A stretch of DNA of 64,000 nt from Solilutibacter pythonis (GCF_003697345.1 NZ_RFLY01000014.1:26977-90976); one strand, 5' to 3'. Shown: positions 51,437 through 61,768, counted from the first letter of the stretch. The notes: generated from the sequence alone by a model not told the origin. A program made the numbers and translations.

Positions 51437-54400
51437 ATGAGCATGCCCGCCGCCCATTTTCCCGATATCGCCGCCGGGCGCTCGCCGTTGCGTTTCGTGA
51501 CCGCCGCCAGTCTGTTCGATGGCCACGATGCCGCCATCAACATCATGCGCCGGTTGATCCAGGGGCAGGGCGTGGAGGTCATTCATCTCGGGCACAACCG
51601 TTCGGTGGAGGACGTGGTGCGCGCGGCATTGCAGGAAGATGCCGACGCCATCGCCCTATCCAGCTACCAGGGCGGTCACGTCGAATATTTCAAGTACATG
51701 GTCGACATGCTGAAGGAGCGGGGCGCGGCCCACGTCCGCGTGTTCGGCGGTGGCGGCGGCACGATCACGCCCGAGGAAATCCGCGCGTTGGAGGATTACG
51801 GGGTCGAGCGCATCTACCACCCCAACGACGGCATGAAGATGGGGCTGGTGGAGATGATCGAGGACGTGGTGCGGCGTGCGGCGGCGGCGCGGGATTCGGG
51901 CCTCGGGACCCGCGCCTCGGTAAAAGCCCGCCCGCCTTCCATCGAGGATGAGATCGCGATTGGCGAGATGCTCTCGGCCATTGAGGATGGCGCGTATTCC
52001 GAAGCCGAACTCGCACTGCTGCGCAAACAGTGGCAATCGGGCTTGCCCGTGGCGTCTGCGGAGCGGGCGGCGACTTCCGCCGAGTCCCGGCGTTCGACCC
52101 CGATCATCGGCATTACCGGCACCGGCGGCGCGGGCAAGTCCTCCGTCACCGACGAACTTCTGAACCGTTTTCTCGCCAGCTTTCCGTGGATGCGCATCGC
52201 GGTGGTCTCGGTCGACCCGACCCGTCGCCGCACCGGCGGCGCGTTGCTGGGCGATCGCATTCGGATGAATTCGCTGCGCTCCAAGCGCGTGTTCATGCGT
52301 TCGATGGCGACCCGCCGCCAGCACGCGGCCACGAACCTGGTGCTGAAGGATTCGATCGGCTTTCTGAAATCGCTGGGCTACGATCTGGTGATCGTCGAGA
52401 CCGCGGGCATCGGCCAAAGCGATTCGGAGATCGTCGATCTGGTCGATTTCCCGATGTACGTGATGACCAGCGACTACGGCGCGGCCTCGCAGCTGGAAAA
52501 GATCGACATGCTCGATTTCGCCGAACTCATCGTGCTCAACAAGTTCGATAAGCGCGGCGCCGAGGACGCCCTGCGCGACGTGCGCAAGCAGTGGCGGCGC
52601 AACCGCGTCGCTTTCCAGGCGAAGGAAGAGGAGATTCCGGTCTACCCGACCATCGCCTCGCAGTTCAACGACCCGGGCGTTTCCTGGATGTTCGCCAACC
52701 TCTGCCGCATGCTCCGCGGCAAACTCGGCCTGCCCACCGAGAAATGGACGCCGGACATCGACACCGCGCTGAAGGAACCACGCGCGACCGTGCTGATCCC
52801 CGGCGCGCGGGTACGCTATTTGGCCGAAATCGCCGAGCAGGGCCGGGCGATCAATGCGCGCATCGAATCGCAGGCCGACACCGCCGAGCGCGCGCAATCG
52901 CTGTGGCAGGCGCTGCGTGAGTTGGATGACGCCAGCTTGCCGGCCCCCCTCGCGCTGTATGCCGACGAGGCCCTGACCAAAGGCGGCGAGCGTTCCTTGA
53001 CGACGCTGCGCCAGCGCTACAACGACGCGGTGCAATCGCTCGATTCCGAGGCGGTCAGGCTGTTGCGCGAATGGCCGGCGCGGCTGAAATCGATCACCGA
53101 CGGGATCACCGAATACGAAGTGCGCGGCAAGACGATCCGCGTGGAGAACTACCGAGAATCGCTGAGCCACCAACCGATCCCGAAGATCGCCGCGCCAACG
53201 CATAAAAGCTGGGGCGAACTGCTGACCTTCCTCCAGAAGGAAAACCTGCCGGGCAGCTATCCGTATACCGGCGGCGTCTACCCGTATCGCCGTAGCGGCG
53301 AGGACCCGATCCGCATGTTCGCCGGCGAAGGCACGCCCGAGCGCACCAACCGGCGTTTCCACTACCTCTCGCTCGGTCAGCCGGCGGCGCGCCTGTCCAC
53401 CGCTTTCGACAGCGTGACTCTGTACGGCGAGGATCCGGCGCCGCGTCCGGACATCCACGGCAAGATCGGCAACTCCGGCGTCAATATCGCCAGCCTGGAC
53501 GACATGAAGAAGCTGTATTCCGGCTTCGACCTATGCGCTTCGACCACCTCGGTCTCGATGACCATCAATGGCCCCGCGCCGATCATCCTGGCGATGTTCA
53601 TGAATACCGCCATCGACCAGCAGGTGGAGAAATACCTGAAGGCGGACGAGGCGCGTTGGCAGGCCGCGCGGCAAACGATCGAGCGGCTTCTCGAAGATCG
53701 CCCACGGCCGCGGTATGCCGGCGAACTGCCGCCGGGCAACGATGGCCTGGGGCTGGAACTGCTTGGCGTCACCGGCGACCAGGTGGTCGATGCCGGGACT
53801 TATGCCCGCATCAAGGACGAGACCCTGCGCACCGTGCGCGGCACCGTGCAGGCCGACATCCTGAAGGAAGACCAGGCACAGAACACCTGCATCTTCAGCA
53901 CCGAGTTCGCGTTCAGGATGATGGGCGACATCCAGCAGTATTTCGTCGACCATGGGGTGCGTAACTTCTACTCGGTGTCGATCTCCGGCTACCACATCGC
54001 CGAGGCCGGCGCGAACCCGGTTTCGCAACTGGCCTTCACGCTATCGAACGGGTTCACCATCGTCGAGTACTACCTGGCGCGCGGGATGAGGATCGACGAT
54101 TTCGCCCCCAATCTGTCGTTCTTCTTCTCCAACGGCATGGACCCGGAGTACACGGTGATCGGCCGCGTCGCCCGCCGCATCTGGGCGCGCGCGATGCGCG
54201 AGCGCTACGGCGCCTCGGCGCGCAGCCAGATGATGAAGTACCACATCCAGACCAGCGGCCGCTCGCTGCACGCGCAGGAAATCCAGTTCAACGACATCCG
54301 CACCACCTTGCAGGCGCTCTACGCCCTGTTCGACAACTGCAACAGCCTGCACACCAACGCCTACGACGAGGCCATCACCACCCCCACGGAAGAAAGCGTG

Positions 54401-55000
54401 CGTCGCGCGGTGGCGATCCAGATGATCATCAACAAGGAGCTGGGGCTGAACTTTTGCGAGAACCCGTGGCAGGGCAGTTTCATCGTCGATCGGTTGACCG
54501 ACATCGTGGAAGAGGCCGTGTACAAGGAGTTCGAAGCGATCAGCGAACGCGGCGGTGTGTTGGGCGCGATGGATACCATGTACCAGCGCGGCAAGATTCA
54601 GGAAGAAAGCCTGTACTACGAGCAGAAGAAGCACGATGGATCGTTGCCGCTGGTCGGCGTCAACACCTTCCTTGGCAAGGAGGGGCATGGCGAGGTTGCC
54701 ACCGAGATCGAGCTGATTCGTTCGACGCCGGAGGAAAAACAACAGCAGATCGACAACGTGCATGGATTCCAGCAGGCCCGCAACGGCCTGGCGATGGCCG
54801 GCGGCGCCGGCGATGGGCAGGTGGCCGGCGGCACGGTCGAGGAGCGGCATGTCGGCCAGGGGCTCGCTTTCCTCCAGGCTTCGGCGCGCGCGCGGCGCAA
54901 TGTCTTCGAGGCGCTGATCGAAGCGGTCAAGACCCACAGCCTCGGGCAGATATCGCACGCGCTGTACGATGTCGGCGGCGAATACCGGCGCAACATGTGA
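51437..55000 (+). CDS. icmF: Fused isobutyryl-CoA mutase IcmF with G-protein chaperone domain
   Basis: B12-dependent acyl-CoA mutase of 1187 residues. The N-terminal B12 domain has the ligand His30 in [14 protein letters not shown]. The MeaI-type GTPase follows with P-loop [12 protein letters not shown] (225-236) and VLNKFDKRG, then the substrate-binding mutase barrel (from about 560; [27 protein letters not shown]). Such fusions interconvert isobutyryl- and butyryl-CoA, and can also act on isovaleryl-CoA/pivalyl-CoA. Next to leucine dehydrogenase and isovaleryl-CoA dehydrogenase, the isovaleryl activity is worth noting. -10 TACAAT at 51393. The stop overlaps the next gene (TGATG). Confidence 0.95.
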   Translation: MSMPAAHFPDIAAGRSPLRFVTAASLFDGHDAAINIMRRLIQGQGVEVIHLGHNRSVEDVVRAALQEDADAIALSSYQGGHVEYFKYMVDMLKERGAAHVRVFGGGGGTITPEEIRALEDYGVERIYHPNDGMKMGLVEMIEDVVRRAAAARDSGLGTRASVKARPPSIEDEIAIGEMLSAIEDGAYSEAELALLRKQWQSGLPVASAERAATSAESRRSTPIIGITGTGGAGKSSVTDELLNRFLASFPWMRIAVVSVDPTRRRTGGALLGDRIRMNSLRSKRVFMRSMATRRQHAATNLVLKDSIGFLKSLGYDLVIVETAGIGQSDSEIVDLVDFPMYVMTSDYGAASQLEKIDMLDFAELIVLNKFDKRGAEDALRDVRKQWRRNRVAFQAKEEEIPVYPTIASQFNDPGVSWMFANLCRMLRGKLGLPTEKWTPDIDTALKEPRATVLIPGARVRYLAEIAEQGRAINARIESQADTAERAQSLWQALRELDDASLPAPLALYADEALTKGGERSLTTLRQRYNDAVQSLDSEAVRLLREWPARLKSITDGITEYEVRGKTIRVENYRESLSHQPIPKIAAPTHKSWGELLTFLQKENLPGSYPYTGGVYPYRRSGEDPIRMFAGEGTPERTNRRFHYLSLGQPAARLSTAFDSVTLYGEDPAPRPDIHGKIGNSGVNIASLDDMKKLYSGFDLCASTTSVSMTINGPAPIILAMFMNTAIDQQVEKYLKADEARWQAARQTIERLLEDRPRPRYAGELPPGNDGLGLELLGVTGDQVVDAGTYARIKDETLRTVRGTVQADILKEDQAQNTCIFSTEFAFRMMGDIQQYFVDHGVRNFYSVSISGYHIAEAGANPVSQLAFTLSNGFTIVEYYLARGMRIDDFAPNLSFFFSNGMDPEYTVIGRVARRIWARAMRERYGASARSQMMKYHIQTSGRSLHAQEIQFNDIRTTLQALYALFDNCNSLHTNAYDEAITTPTEESVRRAVAIQMIINKELGLNFCENPWQGSFIVDRLTDIVEEAVYKEFEAISERGGVLGAMDTMYQRGKIQEESLYYEQKKHDGSLPLVGVNTFLGKEGHGEVATEIELIRSTPEEKQQQIDNVHGFQQARNGLAMAGGAGDGQVAGGTVEERHVGQGLAFLQASARARRNVFEALIEAVKTHSLGQISHALYDVGGEYRRNM

Positions 55001-55569
55001 TGCGGCATGGTGCTTCCGTCGTCCTGACCGATTTCGCCCGGCCGCGCCTGTTTCCGCGCGAGCCGCGTCGCAATGCCATCCAGGACATCGGCGCGGCGGA
55101 ATTCGAGCGTCGTCTCAATACCCGCGAACCGCTGAAGGTGCTTGAAGGCTATGCGCCGTTCTGTAAATTGCACGTGCACCGCAACTGGACTTCGACCCGA
55201 TGCCTGGCGATGCCGATCACCGATGCCAATCGTCATTTGCTGCGTTCCGATTACGAGGCGCGCGACAGCGACGAACTGCCGGTACTGACACGCTGGTTCG
55301 AAGGACTGGAGCCGCCGGTCGCCAATTATCTGATCCCGATCCTCTACAGCCACGAGCAACTGGCGAAGGAAGGCTCGCCGATCGAGGCCGACTGGGGCGT
55401 GGTCGGCTGCCTGTATACGATGGCGCCGGAGGAAACGCCGATGGCGCCCATCACCCTGCTGCGCAACGCGCTGGGCGTGGAAGAGGGGGGTTCCGGCGTG
55501 CCGCTGGATCGCGAAGCCTATCTCCGCAGCGTCGCGTTCTGGCGTGCTCACGCAAATTGGCGCGGGTGA
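55000..55569 (+). CDS. DUF3228-like protein
   Basis: 189-residue cytosolic protein without recognised catalytic motifs. The sequence VLTDFARPRLFPREP, GYAPFCKLHVHRNWTSTRC and ADWGVVGCLYTMAPEE matches what I recall of the DUF3228 family. Function unknown. ATG 55000 shares its A with the icmF stop, so it is coupled to icmF; this is a weak hint of a link to B12 or acyl-CoA metabolism. Confidence 0.75.
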   Translation: MRHGASVVLTDFARPRLFPREPRRNAIQDIGAAEFERRLNTREPLKVLEGYAPFCKLHVHRNWTSTRCLAMPITDANRHLLRSDYEARDSDELPVLTRWFEGLEPPVANYLIPILYSHEQLAKEGSPIEADWGVVGCLYTMAPEETPMAPITLLRNALGVEEGGSGVPLDREAYLRSVAFWRAHANWRG

Positions 55570-55661
55570 GCGGCCTATGGCTTCCGGCTTGGCGTGATGG
55601 GGTGTTGCGGTATCCATGCCGGCGGGAGCAGGATGAGATGGTCAAAACGGAGAGTATCGTC

Positions 55662-56126
55662 ATGCGAAATTCAGCTCGACCCCATGGCCTCGCACTGGCC
55701 TCGGTTGCGATGTTCGTATTGGCCGGTTGCGCCAGCGCGCCACTGGTGACGGGCACGGCCCGCGCGCCGATCGACCCTTCGCAAGTCCGCATCTACTACG
55801 GTCCGCCCGATACGGCTTACGAGGAAGTCGCCCGGTTGGACGTGGCCAGCGGCGCGTTCACCTATGGCGAGCGCAACAAGAACAGCGCCATTCTTGAGCG
55901 CTTGCGCAAGCAGGCCGCGAGCGTGGGCGCCAATGGCGTGATTTTCCAGCATGCGATGCGGGGGGCTGGGGGCCCGGGCGTGAGCATCGGCGCCGGAGGC
56001 GGCCGCATCGGCGGGCATGGTCATGGGGGCGTGGGGGTGGGCGTGAGCATCTCGCCACGGCAGAAATACGGCAGCGGCATCGCGATCCACGTACAAAACC
56101 CGCCCGACGAAACACCGGGCGATTGA
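55662..56126 (+). CDS. Glycine-rich lipoprotein
   Basis: 154 residues. Signal peptide with lipobox LAGC (Cys24-ish, VAMFVLAGCASAP), a soluble part with YYGPPDTAYEEVARLDV and ERNKNSAILERLRKQAASVGANGVIFQ, which resembles small DUF-type envelope lipoproteins that recognise xxGAN motifs, and a Gly/His-rich tail (GGGRIGGHGHGGVGVGV). Start at ATG 55662 with GGAGAG upstream; ATG 55638 with AGGATGAG is a near-equal alternative. Not coupled to the gene before. Confidence 0.75.
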   Translation: MRNSARPHGLALASVAMFVLAGCASAPLVTGTARAPIDPSQVRIYYGPPDTAYEEVARLDVASGAFTYGERNKNSAILERLRKQAASVGANGVIFQHAMRGAGGPGVSIGAGGGRIGGHGHGGVGVGVSISPRQKYGSGIAIHVQNPPDETPGD

Positions 56127-56141
56127 TTTCACCCACGCATG

Positions 56142-56173
56142 GCGGCCCCGTCCTGGGAAGGACACGGGGCCGC
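56142..56173. terminator. Hairpin between convergent genes
   Basis: GCGGCCCCGT / ACGGGGCCGC with a 12-base loop; TTT follows on the plus strand. Shared end for the lipoprotein gene and the minus-strand membrane protein gene. Confidence 0.6.
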
Positions 56174-56182
56174 TTTGAATGA

Positions 56183-56428
56183 TCAGCCGTTTCGCTTGGC
56201 CGGATATTTCTCGGCATGCCCCCGCCGCTTGCGGAAAACCCGCCAACTGGTGACGATGACGACGCTCTGCAAGACCATGAGCGGCCAGAAGAACAGGTGG
56301 GTCAGTGTCCAGGCGAGCGAGAGCACGAGCATGACCAGGCCGGTCTTTCTCCCGATGCGACTCGCCACGAACTGGATCAGCACGAACAGGCACTGATAGA
56401 GCAGCACTGGAATCGTCAGCAGCGCCAT
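56183..56428 (-). CDS. Small two-helix membrane protein
   Basis: 81 residues with two hydrophobic stretches (LLTIPVLLYQCLFVLIQFVA; TGLVMLVLSLAWTLTHLFFW and beyond) and a basic C-terminus (RVFRKRRGHAEKYPAKRNG) that should face the cytoplasm. No family recognised. Its start lies one base after the stop of the NERD gene, so it is part of the same transcript and possibly a membrane anchor or partner. Confidence 0.7.
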   Translation of the reverse strand: MALLTIPVLLYQCLFVLIQFVASRIGRKTGLVMLVLSLAWTLTHLFFWPLMVLQSVVIVTSWRVFRKRRGHAEKYPAKRNG

Positions 56429-56429
56429 C

Positions 56430-57458
56430 TCAGGGGGCGTTCACATGGTAGAGGTCCTGGCTGCCGCAATCCTCGCACTCGCGGAAGAACTGCCGGCCTT
56501 GTTTCCGCAGGCGCGGCTTGTGGTGTTCCTTGCAGGTGAAGCGGATCGAGGTAGTGGAATCGCAGCTATCGCACTTGAAGTAATAGCCGAATTTGCCATG
56601 GAGGATACGCCCGGCGATCTTGCGGCAGTTTTTGCATGTCGGCCCGGGGATCGTGGAGAGCGCTTTCGTTACGGTCGCAACGGGTATCGGTTCGACAGGT
56701 GCCGGGGCTGAGGAGGGCGGGGCGCTCGCGTGCTCCCGCGACGGGCGGGAAGGCGGTGGCTGGGGGGGCAATGGTCGGTGGCGGGCCGCGAGTTGCAGCG
56801 CCAGGTCGTGAACCGTCTCCGCCGCCACCAGCTTGCCCAACTTGAAGAGCGTCAGTACCGGATTCTCTTCGTCGGTATCGCGCTTGATGCGTTGCTTCAA
56901 CTGGTCGGCCTTGATCACGCGCGAGGTGTCGAAATGCTTCGGGCGGATGATCTTCGCCTTGGCCGAAACCATCACCAGCGAAATGAATTGCGGTGGAATC
57001 CGCATCTTCATCCGCTGTGGAAGCGCCAGGGTATCCAGTACGTCCTTCAGCACGGTGATGTGGCGTTCGTTCTGGCTCAGCGGCGATTCCATCGCTTCAT
57101 AGCGCTTCTGCCAGTTGTTCCAACGCAGGAACTCGCCTTCCTCGGTGATCTTGACGCCGCTGTTGAAGCTCTTGGTCTCGATCACGTAGAACTCCATCCA
57201 ACGGTTGATCAGGAGGTGATCGATCTGGGCGACGCGTCCGGTCTGCTCCACACGCAGGTCGTGTATCACCGCCCAGTTTTTCGAACAGTCGCCGTAGTCG
57301 AAATCGATGAAGTAGGCGGCATCCTTCTCGCCAAGAATGCCGGCGCGCAACCGGTGGAAATCCTCTTTTGCCTGCCGGGCATGGGGGCCGTCGCCTTCCA
57401 TGCGCTTTTCCAGGGCGTCGAGCAGGGGCTGCTTGTCGTCAGCGGCCTTGATCAACAT
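56430..57458 (-). CDS. NERD nuclease-domain protein with C-terminal zinc fingers
   Basis: 342 residues. The N-terminal NERD (nuclease-related) domain has the PD-(D/E)xK core: Glu44 (ILGEKDAAYF), Asp80 (RVAQIDHLLI) and Glu94-x-Lys96 (YVIETKSF). A Pro/Ser/Ala-rich linker (about 230-270) joins it to a C-terminal zinc ribbon with CKNC, KCDSC and CEDCG clusters, like topoisomerase-type fingers. The architecture implies nucleic-acid processing, but no partner helicase is present, only a small membrane protein downstream. Could act in stress or defence; function is not established. Confidence 0.8.
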   Translation of the reverse strand: MLIKAADDKQPLLDALEKRMEGDGPHARQAKEDFHRLRAGILGEKDAAYFIDFDYGDCSKNWAVIHDLRVEQTGRVAQIDHLLINRWMEFYVIETKSFNSGVKITEEGEFLRWNNWQKRYEAMESPLSQNERHITVLKDVLDTLALPQRMKMRIPPQFISLVMVSAKAKIIRPKHFDTSRVIKADQLKQRIKRDTDEENPVLTLFKLGKLVAAETVHDLALQLAARHRPLPPQPPPSRPSREHASAPPSSAPAPVEPIPVATVTKALSTIPGPTCKNCRKIAGRILHGKFGYYFKCDSCDSTTSIRFTCKEHHKPRLRKQGRQFFRECEDCGSQDLYHVNAP

Positions 57459-57660
57459 GCGGGGGTTCCTTATATGACGCCAATCGTCTGGATTCTATCC
57501 GCGGGGCGCCATCAGCGGGCGGGACGGCCGTCACCGGCCCCAACCATCGACACTCCCTGGCCCGGCCCCATTCGTGTAAAAGTCCCTTTCCCGGGTTTGG
57601 GCCCGCCAGACGCGGGATGTTTCCGAAGGCATCCCGCTTTCGAGTTTCCGGAGAAACGAG

Positions 57661-59784
57661 TTGACCAAGACATTGCTGTTCACCGCCACCCTGGCCGCGC
57701 TGGCGCTGGGATTTTCCGCCACCGTTTCCGCCCACGGGCATTGCCGCGACGAGGCTTGTGGCGAGCGACTGCTGTTCGATGCGGGTGAGGCGAAGGCAGG
57801 CGGCCAAGGGGATGTCATCGCCACGCCGGGCTTCGGCGCCTGGGGGTTCGACACCCAAGGGATGGGGCGCGGCGTCAGGCCGGGTGTGGATTTCTTCGAA
57901 TACGCCAATGGCGCCTGGGCGAAGAACACGCCGATTCCCACCGACCGTTCGAACTACGGCGTGTTCCATGCGCTCCGCGACCTGTCCGAGGCGCGCCTGC
58001 ACAAGCTGGTGGAAAGCTACGTAACCGGCGATCCCGCGCGTGATGGCGACGCGGCCAAGATCGCCGCGATCTATCGCGGCTTCATGGACGAGGCCGCGCT
58101 CGAAAAGCTGGGCATGGCGCCGTTGAAGCCAGAGATCGCCGCCATCCGGGCCATTACCGACAAACCTCGGCTGGCGGCATGGATGGGCCGCGCCAACGAA
58201 CGTTTCGGCGGCAGCTTCTTCAGCGTTTGGGTGTCCGACGACCAGCGCGATCCCGATCATTACACGCTCTACATGAGCCAGTCCGGCCTGGGGCTGGGTG
58301 ATCGCCAGATGTACCTGGAGGAAACGTTCGCGCCACAGCGTGCGCGCTACCAGCGGTATGTCGAGCAGATGCTGGGGATGGTCGGCTGGCCTGAGCCGGC
58401 GCGCGACGCCGCCGCGATCGTGGAGATGGAAAAACGCATCGCCGAAGCCCATTGGACACGGGCCGCAAGCCGTGACCGCGACAAAACCTACAACCCGGTG
58501 GAGATGGCGAAGTTCGCCGCCTACGCGCCGGGCTTCCCCTGGGCCGATTACTTCAAGGCCGCCGGATTGGCGCGGGCGCCGCGGGTGGTGGTGCGGCAGG
58601 ATACCGCGCTGCCTAAACTGGCCGCGATCTTCAACGAGACCGCGCTCGACACTCTGAAGGCATGGGCGGCGTTCCAGACCGCCGACGAAGCCGCGCCGTT
58701 GCTCTCCAAGCCCTTCGTCGATGCCCACTTCGAGTTCCGCAGCAAGTTCATGTCCGGCCAGCCCGAGCAGCGCGAGCGCTGGAAGCGCGGCGTTGCGCTG
58801 GCCGATGAGGCGATGGGCGAGGCGATCGGCCGCGATTACGTCAAGTTGTATTTCCCGGCCGAATCCAAGACCCGGATGGACGAACTGGTCGCCAACGTGA
58901 AGGCGGCGATGGGCGCGCGCCTGGCGCAGTTGGAATGGATGGGCGCGGAAACCAAGCGCGAGGCCGCGGCCAAACTGGCCAATTTCGGCCTCAAGATCGG
59001 CTATCCGGGGAAATGGCGCGATTATTCCGCGCTGGATATCCGCAATGGCGACGTGTTCGGCAACGCGCTGCGCTCACGGGCTTTCGAATGGAATTACCGC
59101 CGCGGCCGGCTTGGCCAGAAGGTGGACAAGGCCGAGTGGGGCATGACCCCGCAGACCGTCAACGCCTATTACAACTCGGTCAAGAACGAGATCGTGTTCC
59201 CGGCGGCCATCCTGCAACCGCCGTTCTTCGATCCCAAGGCCGATCCGGCGGTGAACTACGGTGCCATCGGCGGAGTGATCGGTCACGAGATCATCCACGG
59301 CTTCGACGACCAGGGCCGCAAATCGGATGGTGCCGGTGTATTGCGCGACTGGTGGAGCCCGCAAGATGCCGCCAAGTTCGAGGCGCAGGCGGCCAGGCTC
59401 GGCGCGCAATACGAAAGCTACAGCTTCCCGCAATTGCCCGGCATGCGCATCAACGGCAAGGTCTCGATGGGCGAGAACATCGGCGACCTGGGAGGGCTGA
59501 CCATCGCGCTGGACGCTTGGCGCAGTTCGCTGGGCGGCCAGCCAGCGCCGGTGATCGAGGGCTTCAGTGGCGAGCAGCGGTTCTTCCTTGGCTGGGCGCA
59601 GGTCTGGCGCACGCTCTGGCGTGACGATGCGCTGCGCCAGCAGCTCGTCAACGGTCCGCATTCGCCCGGCCAGATCCGCGCCTTCGCGCCGCTGCGCAAT
59701 ATCGACGCCTGGTATGGCGCTTTCGACGTGCAGCCGGGCGATGCGTTGTACATCGAGCCGGAGGAACGCGTGCGGATCTGGTGA
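57661..59784 (+). CDS. M13-family zinc metallopeptidase (PepO/neprilysin-like)
   Basis: Exported oligopeptidase of 707 residues with signal peptide (TLLFTATLAALALGFSATVSA). The catalytic zinc site is HEIIH with His542, Glu543, His546 and a third ligand Glu605 in MGENIGDLGGL. Other M13 motifs: VDFFEYANGAWAKNTPIP, NAYYNSVKNEIVFPAAILQP. It starts at TTG 57661, 7 bases after a clear GGAG; the C-terminus EERVRIW is the family end. Likely periplasmic. No operon partner. Confidence 0.93.
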   Translation: MTKTLLFTATLAALALGFSATVSAHGHCRDEACGERLLFDAGEAKAGGQGDVIATPGFGAWGFDTQGMGRGVRPGVDFFEYANGAWAKNTPIPTDRSNYGVFHALRDLSEARLHKLVESYVTGDPARDGDAAKIAAIYRGFMDEAALEKLGMAPLKPEIAAIRAITDKPRLAAWMGRANERFGGSFFSVWVSDDQRDPDHYTLYMSQSGLGLGDRQMYLEETFAPQRARYQRYVEQMLGMVGWPEPARDAAAIVEMEKRIAEAHWTRAASRDRDKTYNPVEMAKFAAYAPGFPWADYFKAAGLARAPRVVVRQDTALPKLAAIFNETALDTLKAWAAFQTADEAAPLLSKPFVDAHFEFRSKFMSGQPEQRERWKRGVALADEAMGEAIGRDYVKLYFPAESKTRMDELVANVKAAMGARLAQLEWMGAETKREAAAKLANFGLKIGYPGKWRDYSALDIRNGDVFGNALRSRAFEWNYRRGRLGQKVDKAEWGMTPQTVNAYYNSVKNEIVFPAAILQPPFFDPKADPAVNYGAIGGVIGHEIIHGFDDQGRKSDGAGVLRDWWSPQDAAKFEAQAARLGAQYESYSFPQLPGMRINGKVSMGENIGDLGGLTIALDAWRSSLGGQPAPVIEGFSGEQRFFLGWAQVWRTLWRDDALRQQLVNGPHSPGQIRAFAPLRNIDAWYGAFDVQPGDALYIEPEERVRIW

Positions 59785-59968
59785 GCCGCATCGATCCGTT
59801 GCGACGGGCCGCTCGCCACGGCCCATTCGCCACGGCTCGTTCGCATGAGCGCGTGGCCGCGTGGCCGCCCAGGCTCGGGCCGAAGCGCTCGCGCGCGACA
59901 CGGGTGTCGGGCCGGTTCGCTCCCGCTTCGGCATGGGACAATGCCGGCCCGCCATTACCGCGTCCGCC

Positions 59969-60682
59969 ATGCGCCTCAACAAATACATCGCCGAGACCGG
60001 CTTCTGTTCGCGCCGCGAGGCCGACCGTCTGATTGCCGCCGGCAAGGTGACGATCAATGGCGAACGGGCGCGGATCGGCGCGGAATTGGCCGAGGCCGAC
60101 GTGGTCGCCGTCAATGGCGAGAAACTCGCCCGCCGCGGCACGGTCGCCGGCAAGCGCCGCCACGTCTATATCGCGCTCAACAAGCCGGCCGGCATCACCT
60201 GCACCACCGAGGCGTCGGTCAAGGGCAACATCGTCGATTTCGTTGGCCATGAAGAGCGCATCTTCCCGGTCGGCCGCCTCGACAAGGATTCGGAAGGGTT
60301 GATCCTGCTGACCAGCAACGGCGATATCGTCAATGAGATCCTGCGCGCCGAGAACAAGCTGGAGAAGGAATATCTGGTGGCGGTCAACCACACGGTGACG
60401 GTGGAATTCCTGCGCGGGATGAGCCGTGGCGTGCCAGTGCACGGGCAGGTCACGCTGCCGTGCAAGACCGCCAAGCTGGGCGCGGTCGGCTTTCGCATCA
60501 CGCTGGTGCAGGGCCTCAACCGCCAGATTCGCCTGATGGCGGCGCACTTCGGCTACCGGGTCAAGCAGTTGTTGCGGGTGCGGATCGGCGGCGTCAAGCT
60601 GGGGCATCTGAAGCCAGGACAGTGGCGCAATCTGACCGATGCCGAGCTGCGCGCATTGCTGCCGCATCGCAACGAATGGTGA
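59969..60682 (+). CDS. rluF: 23S rRNA pseudouridine synthase RluF
   Basis: Modifies 23S rRNA uridines (U2604 in E. coli). The 237-residue protein has an N-terminal S4 RNA-binding domain (RLNKYIAETGFCSRREADRL) and an RsuA-type catalytic domain with Asp105 in GRLDKDSEGLILL, plus HEKEYLV-like and LNRQIRLMAAHFGY motifs. The latter differs from the usual QIRRMCEHFGY. ATG 59969 matches homologue starts but has no SD; ATG 59933 is the alternative. It lacks the long basic tail of the E. coli protein. Confidence 0.88.
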   Translation: MRLNKYIAETGFCSRREADRLIAAGKVTINGERARIGAELAEADVVAVNGEKLARRGTVAGKRRHVYIALNKPAGITCTTEASVKGNIVDFVGHEERIFPVGRLDKDSEGLILLTSNGDIVNEILRAENKLEKEYLVAVNHTVTVEFLRGMSRGVPVHGQVTLPCKTAKLGAVGFRITLVQGLNRQIRLMAAHFGYRVKQLLRVRIGGVKLGHLKPGQWRNLTDAELRALLPHRNEW

Positions 60683-60904
60683 TGACTACCCCGGTTTCGT
60701 CACGATCACGGCTGGCTTGCGGCGTGGGCGTGGTGTGGCGGAATAAGTGGAAGTGCCGCGGTGGGCTGCGAATATCGGGTATCGAGCGTGGATCGGTTTC
60801 GCCACCGCCTTCATCGGCGCAAGGCGGGATGCCCTGATCGGCTCGTGCGTATTGGCGCGCCTGAGGCGATGCGAGTGGATGGCCGGCCGGACGTTACCCT
60901 GAGA

Positions 60905-61279
60905 TCAAGCGGCCAGCACGCCAAGTACGGTGGCCGGCAGTTGCGAGAGCCGGTCCTTGCTGATGCAGGCGTCGGCGGATGCTGCGGCGGTGGCGAAGCA
61001 TGGATCGTCCGGTGGGCCGCCGATGCAGAAGATGAACGGCAGCGATGGCAGCCGTTCGCGCACCTGGGCGTAGGCATCGATGCCATTGAAGCCGGGCAGG
61101 CGCGAGTCGCAGATTGCCAGCGCCCAATCGCCACACTCCAGGGCCGCTTCCAGCTCGGTGCGCAATTCGACCCGATGCAGTTCGAAATCGAGACCGGCCT
61201 GGGCCAGTTCGATGGTGATGAGTTCCGCGTCGTCGGCACTGTCCTCGATCAGCAGAATGCGCAGGCATGGCGTGGTCAT
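60905..61279 (-). CDS. Response regulator receiver domain, single-domain
   Basis: 124 residues, one receiver domain with acidic pair Glu12-Asp13, phosphoacceptor Asp58 in AICDSRLPGFNG, and the conserved Lys in CISKDRL. The beta-4 Thr/Ser is missing: FIFCIGGPPDD has Ile/Gly there, so its switch may be atypical. Third gene of a kinase-regulator-regulator set; 19 bases after the previous regulator. Confidence 0.85.
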   Translation of the reverse strand: MTTPCLRILLIEDSADDAELITIELAQAGLDFELHRVELRTELEAALECGDWALAICDSRLPGFNGIDAYAQVRERLPSLPFIFCIGGPPDDPCFATAAASADACISKDRLSQLPATVLGVLAA

Positions 61280-61298
61280 CGGCGTTTCCGGGCCGTGT

Positions 61299-61739
61299 TC
61301 AGTGCTGGCCGGGAGCTTCGTTGAACACCGCCCAGAAGCGCCCGAGCGTCTTCACGGCCTCGAAGAACTGGTCGATGTCGACCGGCTTGACCACGTAGGC
61401 GTTGACGCCCAGATTCCAGCTGCGGGCAAGGTCGCTTTCCTCGCGCGAGGAGGACAGGATCACTACCGGCAGGTGCCCGAATTCGCCCTTGTCGCGCAGT
61501 TTTTGCAGCACTTCCAGCCCGTCCATGCGCGGCATCTTGATGTCGAGCAGCAGGACCGCCGGGTCGCCCGGTTCACGGTCGGCATAACGGCCTTCACGGC
61601 GCAGATATTCGAGCGCCTCGACACCATCCTCGACGTGCACGATCGGGTTGGCGAGGTTGGCTTCGCGCAGGGCGTCGATCGCCATTTCGGCATCGGCCGG
61701 GCTGTCTTCGGCAAGCAGGATGGGACGGATGTCCTTCAT
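61299..61739 (-). CDS. Rcp1-like single-domain response regulator
   Basis: 146-residue receiver protein without an output domain. Asp12-type acidic pocket (LLAEDSPADAEM), Asp66 in LLLDIKMPRMDG, Ser/Thr in VVILSSSREES and Lys118 in YVVKPVDIDQF. This is the type commonly paired with phytochrome-like kinases. It lies 29 bases downstream of the sensor kinase and 19 bases before a second regulator, so phosphotransfer within the set is likely. Confidence 0.9.
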   Translation of the reverse strand: MKDIRPILLAEDSPADAEMAIDALREANLANPIVHVEDGVEALEYLRREGRYADREPGDPAVLLLDIKMPRMDGLEVLQKLRDKGEFGHLPVVILSSSREESDLARSWNLGVNAYVVKPVDIDQFFEAVKTLGRFWAVFNEAPGQH

Positions 61740-61768
61740 CGGCGGTTTTCCATCGGTGATGGCCGCGC

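Noticed and set aside
60683..60904. Short frame after rluF
   Set aside because: It begins inside rluF in another frame, has a Ser/Pro/Arg-rich product and no start signal; the gap appears non-coding.
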